A stretch of DNA of 55,491 bases from Perkinsus olseni (lineage: Eukaryota; Perkinsozoa; Perkinsida; Perkinsidae), in assembly GCA_013115135.1 (NCBI GenBank), contig JABANP010000346.1, positions 1 to 55,491 on the forward strand. Reading direction: 5' to 3'. The notes beneath the pieces are model-generated. The model was not told the origin of the DNA and searched no databases. It worked only from the letters and a program-made list of their open reading frames with translations. Positions 18,981 to 29,293 of the stretch are shown here, piece after piece. Position numbers and translations under genes: made by a program. Numbering within the stretch: position 1 is the first letter of the stretch; every line of letters begins with the position of its first letter.

Positions 18981-19790
18981 ATCCTTCGTGGCAAGTTGCC
19001 ACGTCCCTGGTTGCCACTGGCAACCAGGGATCTCACAAGGCCATACAACTCGCGATCATAGTTGGACCATTTACTTTGTGCTTTCGTCAGTTTACTGCTC
19101 GTAGTTACCACAAGGCACCCACCGAAGTCTTCCGCACTGAACACACTGTCCCCTTTCGACCGTATTCGTGAGATATCAAGCCTGGGCACTCGCCATAATG
19201 TAGCATTGGTCGCCACCGGGCTAGTGTCGCATACCAGCACCCAACATAGGTCACTCGAGGACTCTAGTAGTTCATCGGGCGCATGCCAATGCAATAAGCA
19301 ATCGTGGCAATGCGTCACTAGTTCTTTCCATTTCTCCTTCAGCCCATCGTCGATGATCAGTCTGACGGCCCGCTTCGACTGGGCATAACGGCCAATCATA
19401 TCCGTGAAGGGAGCTGTCAGCTCAGCCAAAGACGACTTGGCATGTAAAGTAGTGAATGCGGATCTACAGTAATTCAGAAAACCCAACTTCTGTCGCAGCT
19501 GCCCGACGGTCTCAGGTGGATGGAGAAGAACTTGTGCGAGTTCAGAGAGAGTTCGGTCTGTCAGACGCCATCCTTGGCTGGATAAACGTAAGGATAGGTA
19601 TTCAATTTCCGGAACTGGCTCCGGAGAGCGCTTTCTCTCGGGTAGAATAACGCCTTGGCTTTCCATAACGTAGACAGCGGCAGCGAATCTCTTCTCGCAC
19701 TCTTCCTTCGTGGCTGCCCATACGAGTACATCGTCGACATATCCGGCGACGAATCTCGCCTCTGGTGCAAGTCCTTGTCGTAGTAGCTTA
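18977..19790 (-). CDS. Retrotransposon 2 pol: reverse transcriptase (5' truncated) and RNase H start
   Basis: It contains RT motif GYVDDVLVWAATKEE with the catalytic Asp pair, thumb-like LGFLNYCR, and RNase H beginning VLVCDTSPVATNA and NYDRELYGLVRSL. The fingers and first catalytic Asp are missing. Upstream the frame runs straight into the 15-base tandem array, so the element is 5' truncated there. The frame breaks at 18987-19030 where two palindromes lie. Confidence 0.85.
18987..19030. repeat. Two palindromes at the frame break of retrotransposon 2 pol
   Basis: CGTGGCAA-G-TTGCCACG (18987-19003) is followed by an element with 13-bp arms (TCCCTGGTTGCCA) around one C (19004-19030). RNase H coding sequence continues on both sides in different frames. 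Confidence 0.95.
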
Positions 19791-19794
19791 CGTA

Positions 19795-19950
19795 CACTCG
19801 TATACACGATGCTCGTATACGTAATAGCCGTACATATAACACCCGTACACATAATAGTCGTACACTTTCAACTCGTATACCAGCATTTCATACACTCTCA
19901 TTTCGTACACAACCCCAGTTTCAAGTCGTACACCGTCATTTCGTACACTC
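19795..19950. repeat. 15-base tandem array, right of retrotransposon 2
   Basis: About ten 15-base units (for example GTACACATAATAGTC, GTATACGTAATAGCC), two of them longer. On the minus strand they encode VYExx pentapeptides (VYEMRVYEMLVYELKVYD). It has the same orientation as the array at 16600-16735. Confidence 0.8.
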
Positions 19951-19953
19951 CGC

Positions 19954-20008
19954 GAAAGTTTTTTAGGCAAGTCGCGGAGCTGCTCCGCGACTTTCCTAAA
20001 AAATTTTC
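19954..20008. repeat. Long hairpin beside the tandem array
   Basis: The core GTCGCGGAGC-T-GCTCCGCGAC is perfect with one central base. Outer arms based on GAAAGTTTTTTAGG and its inverse extend the symmetry, with a few mismatches, to about 27 bases per side. Confidence 0.9.
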
Positions 20009-20604
20009 TTGGTAGGTTCCATGAAGTCTCAATTTAGATGAGATGACGTTTTATTAGAAAAAACAATGTCTTGTTGCTGTTGCCCGAGTCTCACTGGAAA
20101 AGGCGCCGCACATACAAATAATCCCGACTCTGGATTATTACTGCCTCTGAGGCAGTTTTAGAAAACTGCTTTTCATGTGATGCATCCTATCCGTATGACT
20201 CAGTCATGTCTTAGTAAGACATTAGTAAGACTGAGAGTTGTTCTTCCCAGGATTCAACCCGCTACGAAATGTAACACAGTTTGGCGCAGTTCGGCAGGCA
20301 GTCTACTGCTGAAGACGAAGAAAGAGAAGGACTCACACAAGAAGAACGCCAAGCTCACTAGATTGACGGGTGAACTCTATGAGGGTTTCCTATGAACAAT
20401 TCACGGACATGTACCGTATATCATATACGCATGCTCTCAGGGCGGGTTCAGAATCAGCTGGTCATCATTCCATAGAGCCTTCTGCTCTCGCCGCGTACAC
20501 GAGTCCCGGGGTGGCGCATACTCTCGCTGCATGACCAAGCCAAACGGTGGAGTGTACCTATACGAAATATCCGCCGAATGATCACTCAGTTGGCATGATC
20601 CGGG

Positions 20605-20877
20605 TCACTCGAGGGAGAGTCCGAGACTCGGACTCCGAGTGCAAAAGGGAACTGGACGTTTTACATCCAGTTTTGGGGCTTGCTGCTGTCCCGGTCCCGT
20701 CTGCGGCTCATTCGTATCATCCTCCCGAGCGGCTTGTTCTGCTAACTCTACGTTACCCTGCTCTTGCGGGGTCGCAGCACTGCTGAGGTCCGGTGCAGCC
20801 GAGTCGGCAGCTGGACTGGCATTTCCAGGCTGTTCTCGAAGTTCTGTGTGCCTGTACCTGTCATCAAAGCAGACCAC
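20605..20877 (-). CDS. Unrecognised low-complexity exon
   Basis: This exon-like ORF is rich in Ala, Gln, Glu and Pro (SPAADSAAPDLSSAATPQEQ, AEQAAREDDTNEPQ). It shows no domain. It may be a 3' exon of the acidic gene at 21320-22411 on the same strand, but no splice join was established. Confidence 0.3.
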   Translation of the reverse strand: MVCFDDRYRHTELREQPGNASPAADSAAPDLSSAATPQEQGNVELAEQAAREDDTNEPQTGPGQQQAPKLDVKRPVPFCTRSPSLGLSLE

Positions 20878-21319
20878 CCAGACGTAACAAGATTCCAGGA
20901 CAAGAGACCGATTGAGAGCAGAGTATGCCTCACTTCTTTCCTTCGAGCAATGCTGGCACTAGAATATTCTCTACATACAGTTGAAGACACGAGGACCTGA
21001 CAGGGTGGTATAGGTTTGTACCCGTGGGCCGTCGAGGTCCTTGACTCAAAAGCCTCGTTATTTGAGAATCAGGGCGACCTTCTGCTGCCTCGAGCCACAT
21101 AAAAATGTAAAGTTTTCAGAAGCCAGCTTGAGGACGACGCCTTCTCGCAGTGCGAGATTTCATGACAGTTATCGAGTCTTTTCGACGACTCCGTAACTCA
21201 CAGTGTCGGCTGGCGTTCGATAGTGGTGTCCGCTCCATTTCTCTGCTGTTCAATCAACTCTTCAACCATTCGGATGATAAGGCGTTGGAGCTCGGCAAAC
21301 GTAATATCAAAATCAGTTG

Positions 21320-22411
21320 TCACTCTCGTGTTGTCGACCTGTTATCAGAGATTCGTGAAGGGATCCGGTCCCAAATCCATCGCTCCAGAACGATCCGCTC
21401 TGGAGCTCGAATCCAAGGCCGATCCCTGGGATTGGCTTTGGATTCGATCTCGCGTGAAGCACCATGATGCCCCCCTGTGGCGTGACTCACGTCCGCCGAC
21501 AGAACTTCCAATGCGATCACTCGCACTTCCGCTGGCGATTTCGCCAGCATCCAATCCATATCCTGATCTGCTGAGAGCTCGTAATACCTAGACTCATCCG
21601 ATGACGCCATGAGGACCGAACCTGGTCGGTCCTACTCGATATCCTGCTCTTCTTCAGCAGGAGGCACCATCGCCTCTGATTCTGTGGCGATTGACTCTCT
21701 GTCTCCATCGTCATCATCATCTTCATCATCTTCATCGTCTTCCTCGTCCTCATCAGCCCTATCTGCGGGATCCTGCCTTTCTAGCGTACCGTGTGAAATG
21801 AGGTTTGAAATAGCTAGTTCACGCAGTACGGTCGAGATCGAACCTGATATGCGGAACTGCAAGTATCCGCTCTTTGAGACATTCCTTGCTGAGGAATCCT
21901 CCCCCGAGGTTGAAGTAGAACATTCAGCGAGGCCCTCGCTGCGAGGGCACACTGCGAAAAGTAGCGTTTTATCTCCCCACAGGTTTCATCCCGCGAATTA
22001 TTGATGAGTTCAGTTTGTAGACGACCACTCTTCCTCATGAGACTGGTGAAGAGGCCATCCAGCTGTGAACGCAGTGAAATCAAGACCTGAAATCTGTCGG
22101 CCTTCGAGAGCTGAGGTTCGCATCCTTGCGAAAGCAGCAGAATCTGTAAACTGACCCCCTGCTGTCGAATGTAACAGTCCCAGGGGTCATGATCCCCCTT
22201 GCAACAACAGAGCCTGTGGATGATGCCCTCCAAATTTGATGCTCCGCCAGTGGTTCCAATACAGGCCTGCATTCGACTCATTGGACGAAACTCCTCGAGG
22301 CGGTCCGCCGTAGCCACTCACAACGGCCTCCATGAAGTCCTTCTGCAAAATGGGCCGGTCGGGAGCATGAATGTCGATAACTTCGGGTCTGATCGAGAAC
22401 AGGTCCCGCAC
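21320..22411 (-). CDS. Unrecognised multi-exon gene with Asp/Glu tract
   Basis: Exon-like pieces follow each other on the minus strand. One (from 22411) encodes SIRPEVIDIHAPDRPILQKD. The next (22317-21950) encodes a helical region with clustered Cys (IIHRLCCCKGDHDPWDCYI, SQLDGLFTSLMRKSGRLQTE). Then comes a run of about 20 Asp/Glu residues near 21700-21760 and a Tyr/Asp-rich tail (SDESRYYELSADQDMDWML). The long acidic tract is typical of chromatin or nucleolar proteins, but no family is recognised and exon borders are not fixed. Confidence 0.4.
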
Positions 22412-22529
22412 GCATCCCGCAGCGGGATTCGTGTGACAGTCCGTGACTGACAGGAGACTCGAGCCTGGCCCAGGCTGCCCGGGAGCCGTGCGCAGTGACC
22501 CCGTTTCCGCAACTAGATTTTGATCTAGT

Positions 22530-22603
22530 CAGTGGTGATTCTGACGCGATCATTGTCTATATTATATCGACTCGGTGGCGTTGAGTCACCTCAATCACCA
22601 CTG
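22530..22603. repeat. Hairpin with 11-bp arms
   Basis: CAGTGGTGATT and AATCACCACTG enclose 52 bases. A smaller palindrome (ACTAGAT-TTTG-ATCTAGT) lies just upstream at about 22512. Confidence 0.8.
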
Positions 22604-22653
22604 AAGCATTCAATGGCTCACACCTCTCATTAGTTCCATTCTCTTGTATCGGT

Positions 22654-23240
22654 ATGAGCGCCTCGAGTCCCTTCCGAGGATCACCACCACGAGGGAGCGC
22701 AGAGGAGAGGACCAGATCGTATGGCTCACTATCTGATCAGGAACGAGGCATGCAGATTCAGTTGCGACGAGTCTTAGGTTTACCCTTGTCCGAAGGCGGA
22801 GAGGGGTTACCTAGGCCCAGTGAGAAGCTCTCAATCTTCCCAGCGTAAGGACTAAGGCGAATCTGTCAGCAGTGGGCTCCTCAGCCAAAGCGGCTCACCT
22901 GTCGACTTCCGCTTCTTCCGAGAGGAGAGATTGTGAAGAGCGTTCTTTCTTCCCCGTGCTAGCGTCAGTACCTAGGCTGGTACACTCGCTCAGCGCGAGC
23001 CGTCCAGCCCTACTTTCAGTGTTGCAAGCTTTCTTAGCAATGGCTCTGTTGGTTGAAGCTATCCCGTCATTCACGAGTAGGCCTGCGTTCCGACACAACC
23101 TCCACAAGTCAAGACTGGTCATAACGCTAGGATCTTCTGATATGCGGTTCTTTCCTTCCGTACACCTGAATCGACGACACCAGAGTTTCTGCGCGCTCTA
23201 CACAGAGCAAGGCACTCTGCAGCCTTCTGAGATGAAATAG
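22654..23240 (+). CDS. Unrecognised plus-strand exons
   Basis: A first ORF (22654-22848) starts MSASSPFRGSPPRGS and reads like a disordered N-terminus. A second (22872-23240) contains a hydrophobic stretch (ALLSVLQAFLAMALLVEAI) that could be a membrane segment. They may be two exons of one gene. No domain is recognised. Confidence 0.3.
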
Positions 23241-23755
23241 CACACTCAGCTTTCGTCTAGTTCCTCTTGAGATCTCCCAGATTTTAAATGGAACCCAGCA
23301 TATGGCGAACGCACAGACAAATCGGAGAAATATCTTCAACCGCCGGGATACGCCCCCACACACCTCCGATAAAGATCTTTCAGACCTCCTTCGTGTCGCA
23401 ATAGTGTATCGAGGACATCGCGCTTGATATCCTCAAACGTCGAAGTGCCCTCCGCCTGAAGCGCAGAGTTGAGCCCACTCCTAGTGATGTGATTCGACCT
23501 CGAGCCACAGAGCTTCCAGGAGACCGCCCAGGTCGAGGCGGCTCCCGAGTGGGTTCACGAATGCTTCCGCTTCATCAACAGTAGATTGCGTTCTTGCGGT
23601 CGTCAGAGGTGTCCGCGATACACACTTGTCTTCCGAAAAAAAACCTGTGACAGGCAGCTCCCCCATCGTGGTAAAACCGCAAGCCGGCCAGCAGATGATT
23701 GGTATGACCAACGTTGAAGGCACAACTGACAGCGCTGTGCTGTGGTTCAGCTCAC

Positions 23756-25017
23756 ATTGATCAACATAACCATCTTTGTCTATTAGGCTGCCATTCCCGT
23801 GTTTTTTGTTATTCTCCCATTCCCCTGTGTACATAGAACCATCAGCAAAGTAAAATGTTCCTGAGCAACGCATCACTGAGCCCCGGGGGGTAGTCGGTCG
23901 CAGCTTTCGGAGACGGGCTCTATCGTACCGAACCTCGACTTCTGAGTCAGAACTTCTGACCTACCACTTCCATGGCGTTTCCCCTCTCGCCACTGTCCAT
24001 CATAGCGATTCATCATGTTGGGCCGATCCGCAACCGATTCACCTCCGAGCAACCATATCTTAGGCAATACCTGGGCACCCGGTCGGCGGTCTGGAGGCTC
24101 ACATGGACGCCTTTCCCATGCTGCAGCCCAGCTTCCCATTGGCCCTTGTAGACTTCTCTCCTCCCGCCGTCGAATTCCCTGACCGGCTGAGTCAGGAGCC
24201 GCTCCCCAGGGCGATTCAGGCTGACCATTGCATCTGTCCTTCCCCTTGAATGACTCCCATGTGCCACTCTCCCTCGTACACAGTGTTGGCGGTTCTCATT
24301 TCGCCCCTCTCGTGTATGAAGCCGTCCTTCCACTGCCCTTCATACACGGCGGCGACCTAAATCGGAGCTTGCCGCCAAATGATGAGTCATCATTGATGAC
24401 AGTGCAGGGGAGTCGAGTCGGTCTTACGGCTAGCAGTTAAACTGCCGCAGTTAGCGCGACCCACTGCGGCGCAGTCCCTACGCGCACGGAGGACGAACGA
24501 GATGTGCTCTCTGTGAGCAGCTCATACGGCAGTCACTGTAGGACAGTGTTACGTCTTAGACTGAGAGTCTCAGTGTGTCAACAGCAACGACGAAAGACTG
24601 TGCCTAGAATATTCGTCTAAGCGCAGCTCAGGAGTCTTGATAATTTCTGCTGCCAGCAATGCAACCCTTCGCTCCTACGATAGTCGACAACTCACTTCCC
24701 GCTGCCCAGCTCCATCTGCCGTCCACTGAGTAAGAGTCCCCTCCCCATGACGCCGTCCCATCCTCCACTGGCCCTCGTAAGTGTAAGCGCCTGAGATAAT
24801 TTCAGGAGATTGCGTCGATGTTCGGCGTCCGATCAAAAGCCTCTCCGGGCGCCTGATGCCTGTACGTAACGACATCCTCTAGCACTTCCAGCAGAGGAGG
24901 ACATGGCACGGCAGCGATTTTTCGTTCACCGAAAATTTTTTCGGCACATGAGTATTTTGGGAACGGCGCCATTGCCTGCGGTATGTTTACCATCTCTCGA
25001 CATGAATTGTCCGACAC
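23756..25017 (-). CDS. MORN-repeat protein, at least five exons
   Basis: MORN repeats (consensus YxGxWxxGxxHGxG) run through spliced exons with matching phases. Exon 24790-24696 has TYEGQWRMGRRHGEGTL. Exon 24356-24226 has VYEGQWKDGFIHERGEM and TVYEGEWHMGVIQGEGQM. Exon 24178-24103 has VYKGQWEAGLQ and HGKGVH. Exon 24070-23965 has RYDGQWREGKRHGSG. Exon 23875-23756 has YFADGSMYTGEWENNKKHG and NGSLIDKDGY. Each join uses GT-AG introns, some as short as 32-47 bases. MORN proteins bind lipids or scaffold membranes and the cytoskeleton; in alveolates they act at the basal complex and in cell division. The N-terminus (perhaps ATG at 25017) and the C-terminus after 23756 are not settled. Confidence 0.8.
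23939..23960. repeat. Palindrome ladder in a MORN-gene intron
   Basis: TTCTGA-G-TCAGAA and GTCAGAA-C-TTCTGAC overlap, each with one central base. They sit at the donor end of the intron between the last two recognised exons. Confidence 0.9.
24433..24475. repeat. Palindrome ladder in a MORN-gene intron
   Basis: GCAGTT-A-AACTGC, ACTGC-C-GCAGT and ACTGCG-G-CGCAGT follow one another, all with one central base. ACTGAGA-G-TCTCAGT follows near 24560. They lie in the approximately 340-base intron upstream of the exon at 24356. Confidence 0.9.
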
Positions 25018-25361
25018 CGTGACGGTAACCGCGAAGCACTTGACCAGTGTACCTCAAGAAGCGAATTGCCGATCATTGACCAGACATGTCGGAGTGCTTT
25101 GACCCTTGAGTGCCTACTGCGATCCGTCGGGCCATTCTAGATGCGCTTCAGGACCTGCCCCATCCTGTAGGGTAGTGACGGGACCTTCGTACCTTGAGGG
25201 ATTCGGCTCTGAATACGCCCAACTCTCGAAAGGCAGGCGATCGGCTTTGACGAAAGTTGAGATCTGCGAGAATTGCGTGCATCGACGGTGAAGCAACGGA
25301 ATCGTGGAATCTCATAACTCCACCGGGGCTGCTCGAGAGCCAAGGACCGGCTCTAGAATGG

Positions 25362-25972
25362 CTATATAGTCAGTAGGGTGGAATGAAGTCTCCTGGGCTG
25401 ACCCTGCAGACTCTGAGGCTGGGCATCCATTACTTTGTATTCGTCTCTTTCCACGTGTATGTACACTTCTCGCCTTGTAGATAAGTGCCGCCGAAAGAAT
25501 CTTTCTTCATCTAGCACCAACACAATAGGACGCGGTGATACTCCGGAGCGAGAGAGCGACCAGAAAGCACCACTCAAATTGATCAGTTACGATTGCCACA
25601 CAAACATTCCCGTTGGGCAACTCTCGTTCTTCGGGGAAGAGCAACTCCGTTCTGGAACGACGATGCTTGTCTTCTGAGGGGCACTCAGTATAGATTGACT
25701 CAGGGGTTCAACACAGTGCTGAACCCCGAGTGTTGACAACGCTCGCCTCTCTTTTTGTTCTTCTTCGGAGATGTCGAGGAGGCAACCGATGCCCGGCTGT
25801 CGCAGTCGCCGAATGAAGTTTGCTGGGATATCATGAATGATGTAACCAATCTCCACTGCTTACAGTCATTAGTACTGAGGCCCAGGCCTATAAGATCTGC
25901 TATATGCAGTGCATTGACTACTGTGGCTGCTTTTGCATTAGCTATATAAATATAGTAAGGTTCTTTTCCCAC
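25362..25972 (-). CDS. Unrecognised exons upstream of the MORN gene
   Basis: Several overlapping frames look partly coding on the minus strand. One gives ANFIRRLRQPGIGCLLDISE, another VLVLDEERFFRRHL followed by VYIHVERDEYKVMD. They could be 5' exons of the MORN gene or part of a separate gene broken by indels; a palindromic stretch around GGGGTTCA/TGAACCCC (near 25710) sits between them. No domain is recognised. Confidence 0.3.
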
Positions 25973-25984
25973 ACAAGGCCTGTG

Positions 25985-26185
25985 GCGCTAGTGTTAATCC
26001 AAGTGGTTACAGCACAGGTCGGCGGCCAGTAACTCGTGGCCTGAGTCTGGCACTGTTCCTTTTTTCCGAGGGCCACTCTTGGAGAGAGCGCGAATATACG
26101 AAAACCGTTCTACCAACTCGGCGGAACCACAACTGGAATTACTGCCTGCCGCCCAGAGGTTGCAGATTTGACCACGCCCTCGCTT
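25985..26185 (+). repeat. tRNA-like A-box and weak B-box segment
   Basis: TAATCCAAGTGGTTACAGCA resembles the polymerase III A-box of tRNAs, and AGGTTGCAGATTTGACC about 150 bases later resembles a degraded B-box. The spacing is too long for a tRNA, so a SINE remnant is more likely. Confidence 0.3.
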
Positions 26186-27048
26186 CGATGAACGCCGATA
26201 GGTTTACGGGCCGAAAACCTAACGGTTTTCGATGTTTGCTTTTTTTCTCGCAATTTGTCGCGAAGTGAAGTGCGCGATGTAGTTTTCGCTAGCGGCTTTC
26301 ACACGGCGGGTGCATCTCCAATCACGTCTAACAAGTCTTACCTTGACCAAAGAAGGAAAAGGCGAGTGAAAAGAGAAAGTGGTAAAGCGTGAGGTATTCT
26401 TGGTGCCGCGGCTGCGGCGTTGTACGAACTGCTAACCCTCTCTTTAGAGTTGTTCTTTGAGCGAGAATAGCGGTCTCCCTCGCCGAGTGAAGGGCATTTT
26501 GCAAACTTCACATGATTCTGCGAGCACCTTTCCTCGTTCGAACTTTTTCGTTCAGCTAAAAGTCGGGACACGATGGAAATGATAGAACGCTTCGAACACT
26601 TTCACAGGAAGCAAAGCGAGAGCTTTCCAATGGTACTTTTCACACCTTCATATTCTACAGCATCAAAAAATTGCCGGGGGTGGCTCATTTTTTAGACCAC
26701 CCTGTATACTGTATGCGAATCTGAATGGTGATACCATTCGCCCTGCTCTGGAAGGATGATTCCACTCAACGGTGGAGCTCTATAAGAACACGCCCCTCTC
26801 TCACTAACTCAACTGCGAATCGATATGGAACTTGCCCAAAAATCTTTCGCGCTATCATTGAAGCTTGGAACACGAGATTGACTCTGGTGCAACAACAACA
26901 TCGTATCATGAATATTGACACAGGGGCACTATAGAAGAGTAAAATAAACGAATTTTTGGACATGAACAGGGTTTCTTGTTGACAGAGCGGCCCGTCTGAA
27001 GATACTCCTAGGATATAGTTGGTCCCAGTCCCTCGGCGGGAGGCCATA
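26186..27048. other. Intergenic, no gene seen
   Basis: No convincing coding sequence. A stretch near 26665-26710 (TTTTTTAGACCACCCTGTATA) resembles the terminal inverted repeat end seen in many mariner-type transposons, but no second end or transposase is visible. Confidence 0.3.
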
Positions 27049-27167
27049 TCACAGGGCTGGAACCCCACAGGCCAGATCGGTGAGGGCAATCCACAGCGTC
27101 GGGGTTCCTAGAGAATCCCCGATGAGAGCCGTCATGTTCCTCCTATCTTCGTCGAAAAGGATATGAA

Positions 27168-27191
27168 CACTGTCAGACTGACAGTGTCAGT
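27168..27191. repeat. 14-base palindromic insertion in a pseudogene
   Basis: CACTGTCAG-A-CTGACAGTG (27168-27186) overlaps ACTGACA-G-TGTCAGT (27177-27191). Taking 14 bases out brings the reading frame and length into line with both intact paralogs at this place. Confidence 0.9.
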
Positions 27192-28285
27192 GGCGAATGA
27201 TGGTATACCCGTTGTTTTGCCAACAAACTCGAGCGCCTTATCCAGTGACTCTACCAAGGCAGGATCTATGGAGCCCCGTTCAACGCTCCATAGCGACAGC
27301 CCTGGACCTTCTCCGGGCACCAGAGAGGATCGTGACAGCGGCAGAAAACCGGTAGCATACACCTTCCTGGAGCCAGTCTCGAAGAAATCCACAGGGCTGA
27401 CAAAGAAGAATGAGGCCTTTACATCGTAGAGAAATGCGGAACGATTTCTTGTGGGGGAAACCTCTAGCTGTGGTTCGAAGTGATTAGGATCACCCTTGTG
27501 TGTGCGGCCCGGGCGAGCGCGAAAGTTTGTGCGGGCTGTGGCACCTGATGACTGGCTAGTGAGCTAGTCGTGGAGTAATATATGGAGGTGTTGGTGGATG
27601 TGTAAAGAAGTGTTATAGCTCTTTCCCATCCCTCCCATTCCCTTGACGTTGGGGGACCCGGAGTGGCTCGGGTTTTGGAGTTTGATGGTCTTGACGTAAT
27701 CTCCTTACCCTAGCTACTCCCGGGTCTGCATTCGCGAATCCGGTCTCGAGGAGGTGTCGGACACCTGGTGTCCCCTCTCGCGGGTTCTGGTTTCGCGTAT
27801 GCCTCTCCCAACCTCAGCGTCTATGGGTTTCCCAATCCACCACCCTCCCTCAGGTCCACCCGAAGGTTATCCAGACTACTAATGGGCTCAGCATTACAAA
27901 ACTTCCCCATGCGCATCCCATGAGACGTGCTCTCAGGAGCGTGAGGACGGTCACTTGAGACCGTGTTTCTGTCAGGAGATATGCCCTCTTGGACGAGAGT
28001 ACGGCCACTTGAGACCGTGCTTCTGTCGTGAGAGATGCCTTGTCGAACATAGGGATCACCGCTTGGGAGAGCAGTTCTCTTCCTTGCCAACAGTTGCGGC
28101 GGAATCCTCTTATTGGGCCGGGAAGGATCAAGCGCACCCCTTTTCTGGCCCTTCCACGTAGCAGAGCGGACGTTCGTCAAGACAAGTCTATTATTGTCAT
28201 CAGTCGTATCGATGATCGTTATGATATCTTCCCCTGGGCATACTTTGATCTTCTCGGGAGCGAACCACGAAAGTCTGATGATTTC

Positions 28286-28306
28286 GCCCAATTTGGGCGG
28301 CCCAAA
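28286..28306. repeat. Palindrome ladder at a second frameshift of the pseudogene
   Basis: GCCCAA-T-TTGGGC (28286-28298) overlaps TTTGGGC-G-GCCCAAA (28292-28306). The frames to either side match the paralogs in different registers. Confidence 0.9.
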
Positions 28307-28586
28307 CCGTAGATCTTCTTTTTCTGTTCAGCAGACACTGACCGTTTTGGAACCCAGCACTGACTTCTGCCTCGCTGCTTCGCGAAGGGTATGTCTCCCG
28401 TAACGAACTTAATTTCGGACCTTCAGAGAACGGTTTTGCCCTGAACTTCAGAATATGTTCCTTTCCTTCTGGAATGACGGTTGCACACAATGTGAACTGA
28501 TGATCCTCGTAGCAGTACACGCCTTCGCCTCGTATAGTGTCGAGCGAAGCTATGACCGCAATAAGCATAAAGCTTGACTTCGTCAT

Positions 28587-29293
28587 ACGGAAAAGACAAC
28601 CTACCGATTGGAGGTAGGGAAACAACAGTATTGTCACTTTGCACAATATGGGCTATCGAAATCGCATTCAGGGCGAGACGATAGGAGTACTTTGGGGGAC
28701 GAGCTCCTCATGAAGCTGGATCCACGATTCACCGGAGAGTCTCACGAACTCCTCAAAACTGTCTATCGCACACCGTTGACACGACGATAGTCCTTGGTTC
28801 GCGCTCATCGCAAAATCAGGTTAAATAATCGCAGTATGAATGCAATCACAAGAAGCGCTTATATTTGCTCGGCCCACCGACAATCAGCGCGCAATCCCCC
28901 GTCCCATCCATGGAAATATGCGTTAGCTCGAAATTTGGCCCGGAAATGTCGCTCGAGGCGGACGCAATATGCAAACTTGCGTCGTGCAACCGGGATCATT
29001 CCATGTTCATGTCATAATCGGTGACGGCGGCCTTCTGATCCACAACGGATGTCTTCGGAGCACTACAGTAGATGCTTCATCACAGATGTTGTAACAGTTC
29101 CACTGCCACCGGCTAGAGGCTCCTCGTGGAACCATTTGCATGTAGCTCGATTGGCGTGTACATTTATTAGCTCTGCGACGACGTTGTTGGTGTTGACGGC
29201 GTCCTTGTCTACCTAGAGAGTTGTGTTTCTTCACGACCGCTGTGGCCATGATACTCGCGTAGTTGTGTGGCCATCCAGCCTGACCATCGCTCG
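28587..29293. other. Intergenic between divergent secreted-protein genes
   Basis: It lies between the starts of the minus-strand pseudogene and the plus-strand secreted gene, so it should hold both promoters. No TATA-like or other motif stands out. Confidence 0.4.

Larger units (their letters stand above)
27049..28586 (-). pseudogene. Secreted-protein family, broken copy
   Basis: A third, disrupted member of the family at 31471-32499 and 33491-34507. It keeps a signal peptide (MTKSSFMLIAVIASL), VYCYEDHQFTLCATV, KIKVCPGEDIITI, a basic patch (RPNKRIPPQ), GKFCNAEPI and GPGLSLWSVERG. Breaks visible against the paralogs are: a single-base loss near 28405; a shift at the palindrome ladder 28286-28306; about 390 bases of foreign sequence between about 27835 and 27435; and a 14-base palindromic insertion at 27168-27191, after which the C-terminus continues in another frame (VHILFDEDRRNMTALIGD). 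The middle has unusual repeats of RNTVSSDR type. Confidence 0.8.

Noticed and set aside
18631..19104. Plus-strand ORF across the retrotransposon
   Set aside because: It is antisense to clear integrase and RNase H coding sequence.
27168..27191. Programmed frameshift site instead of an insertion
   Set aside because: The 14 extra bases mirror the adjacent sequence and are missing in both intact paralogs, and the gene has other breaks.
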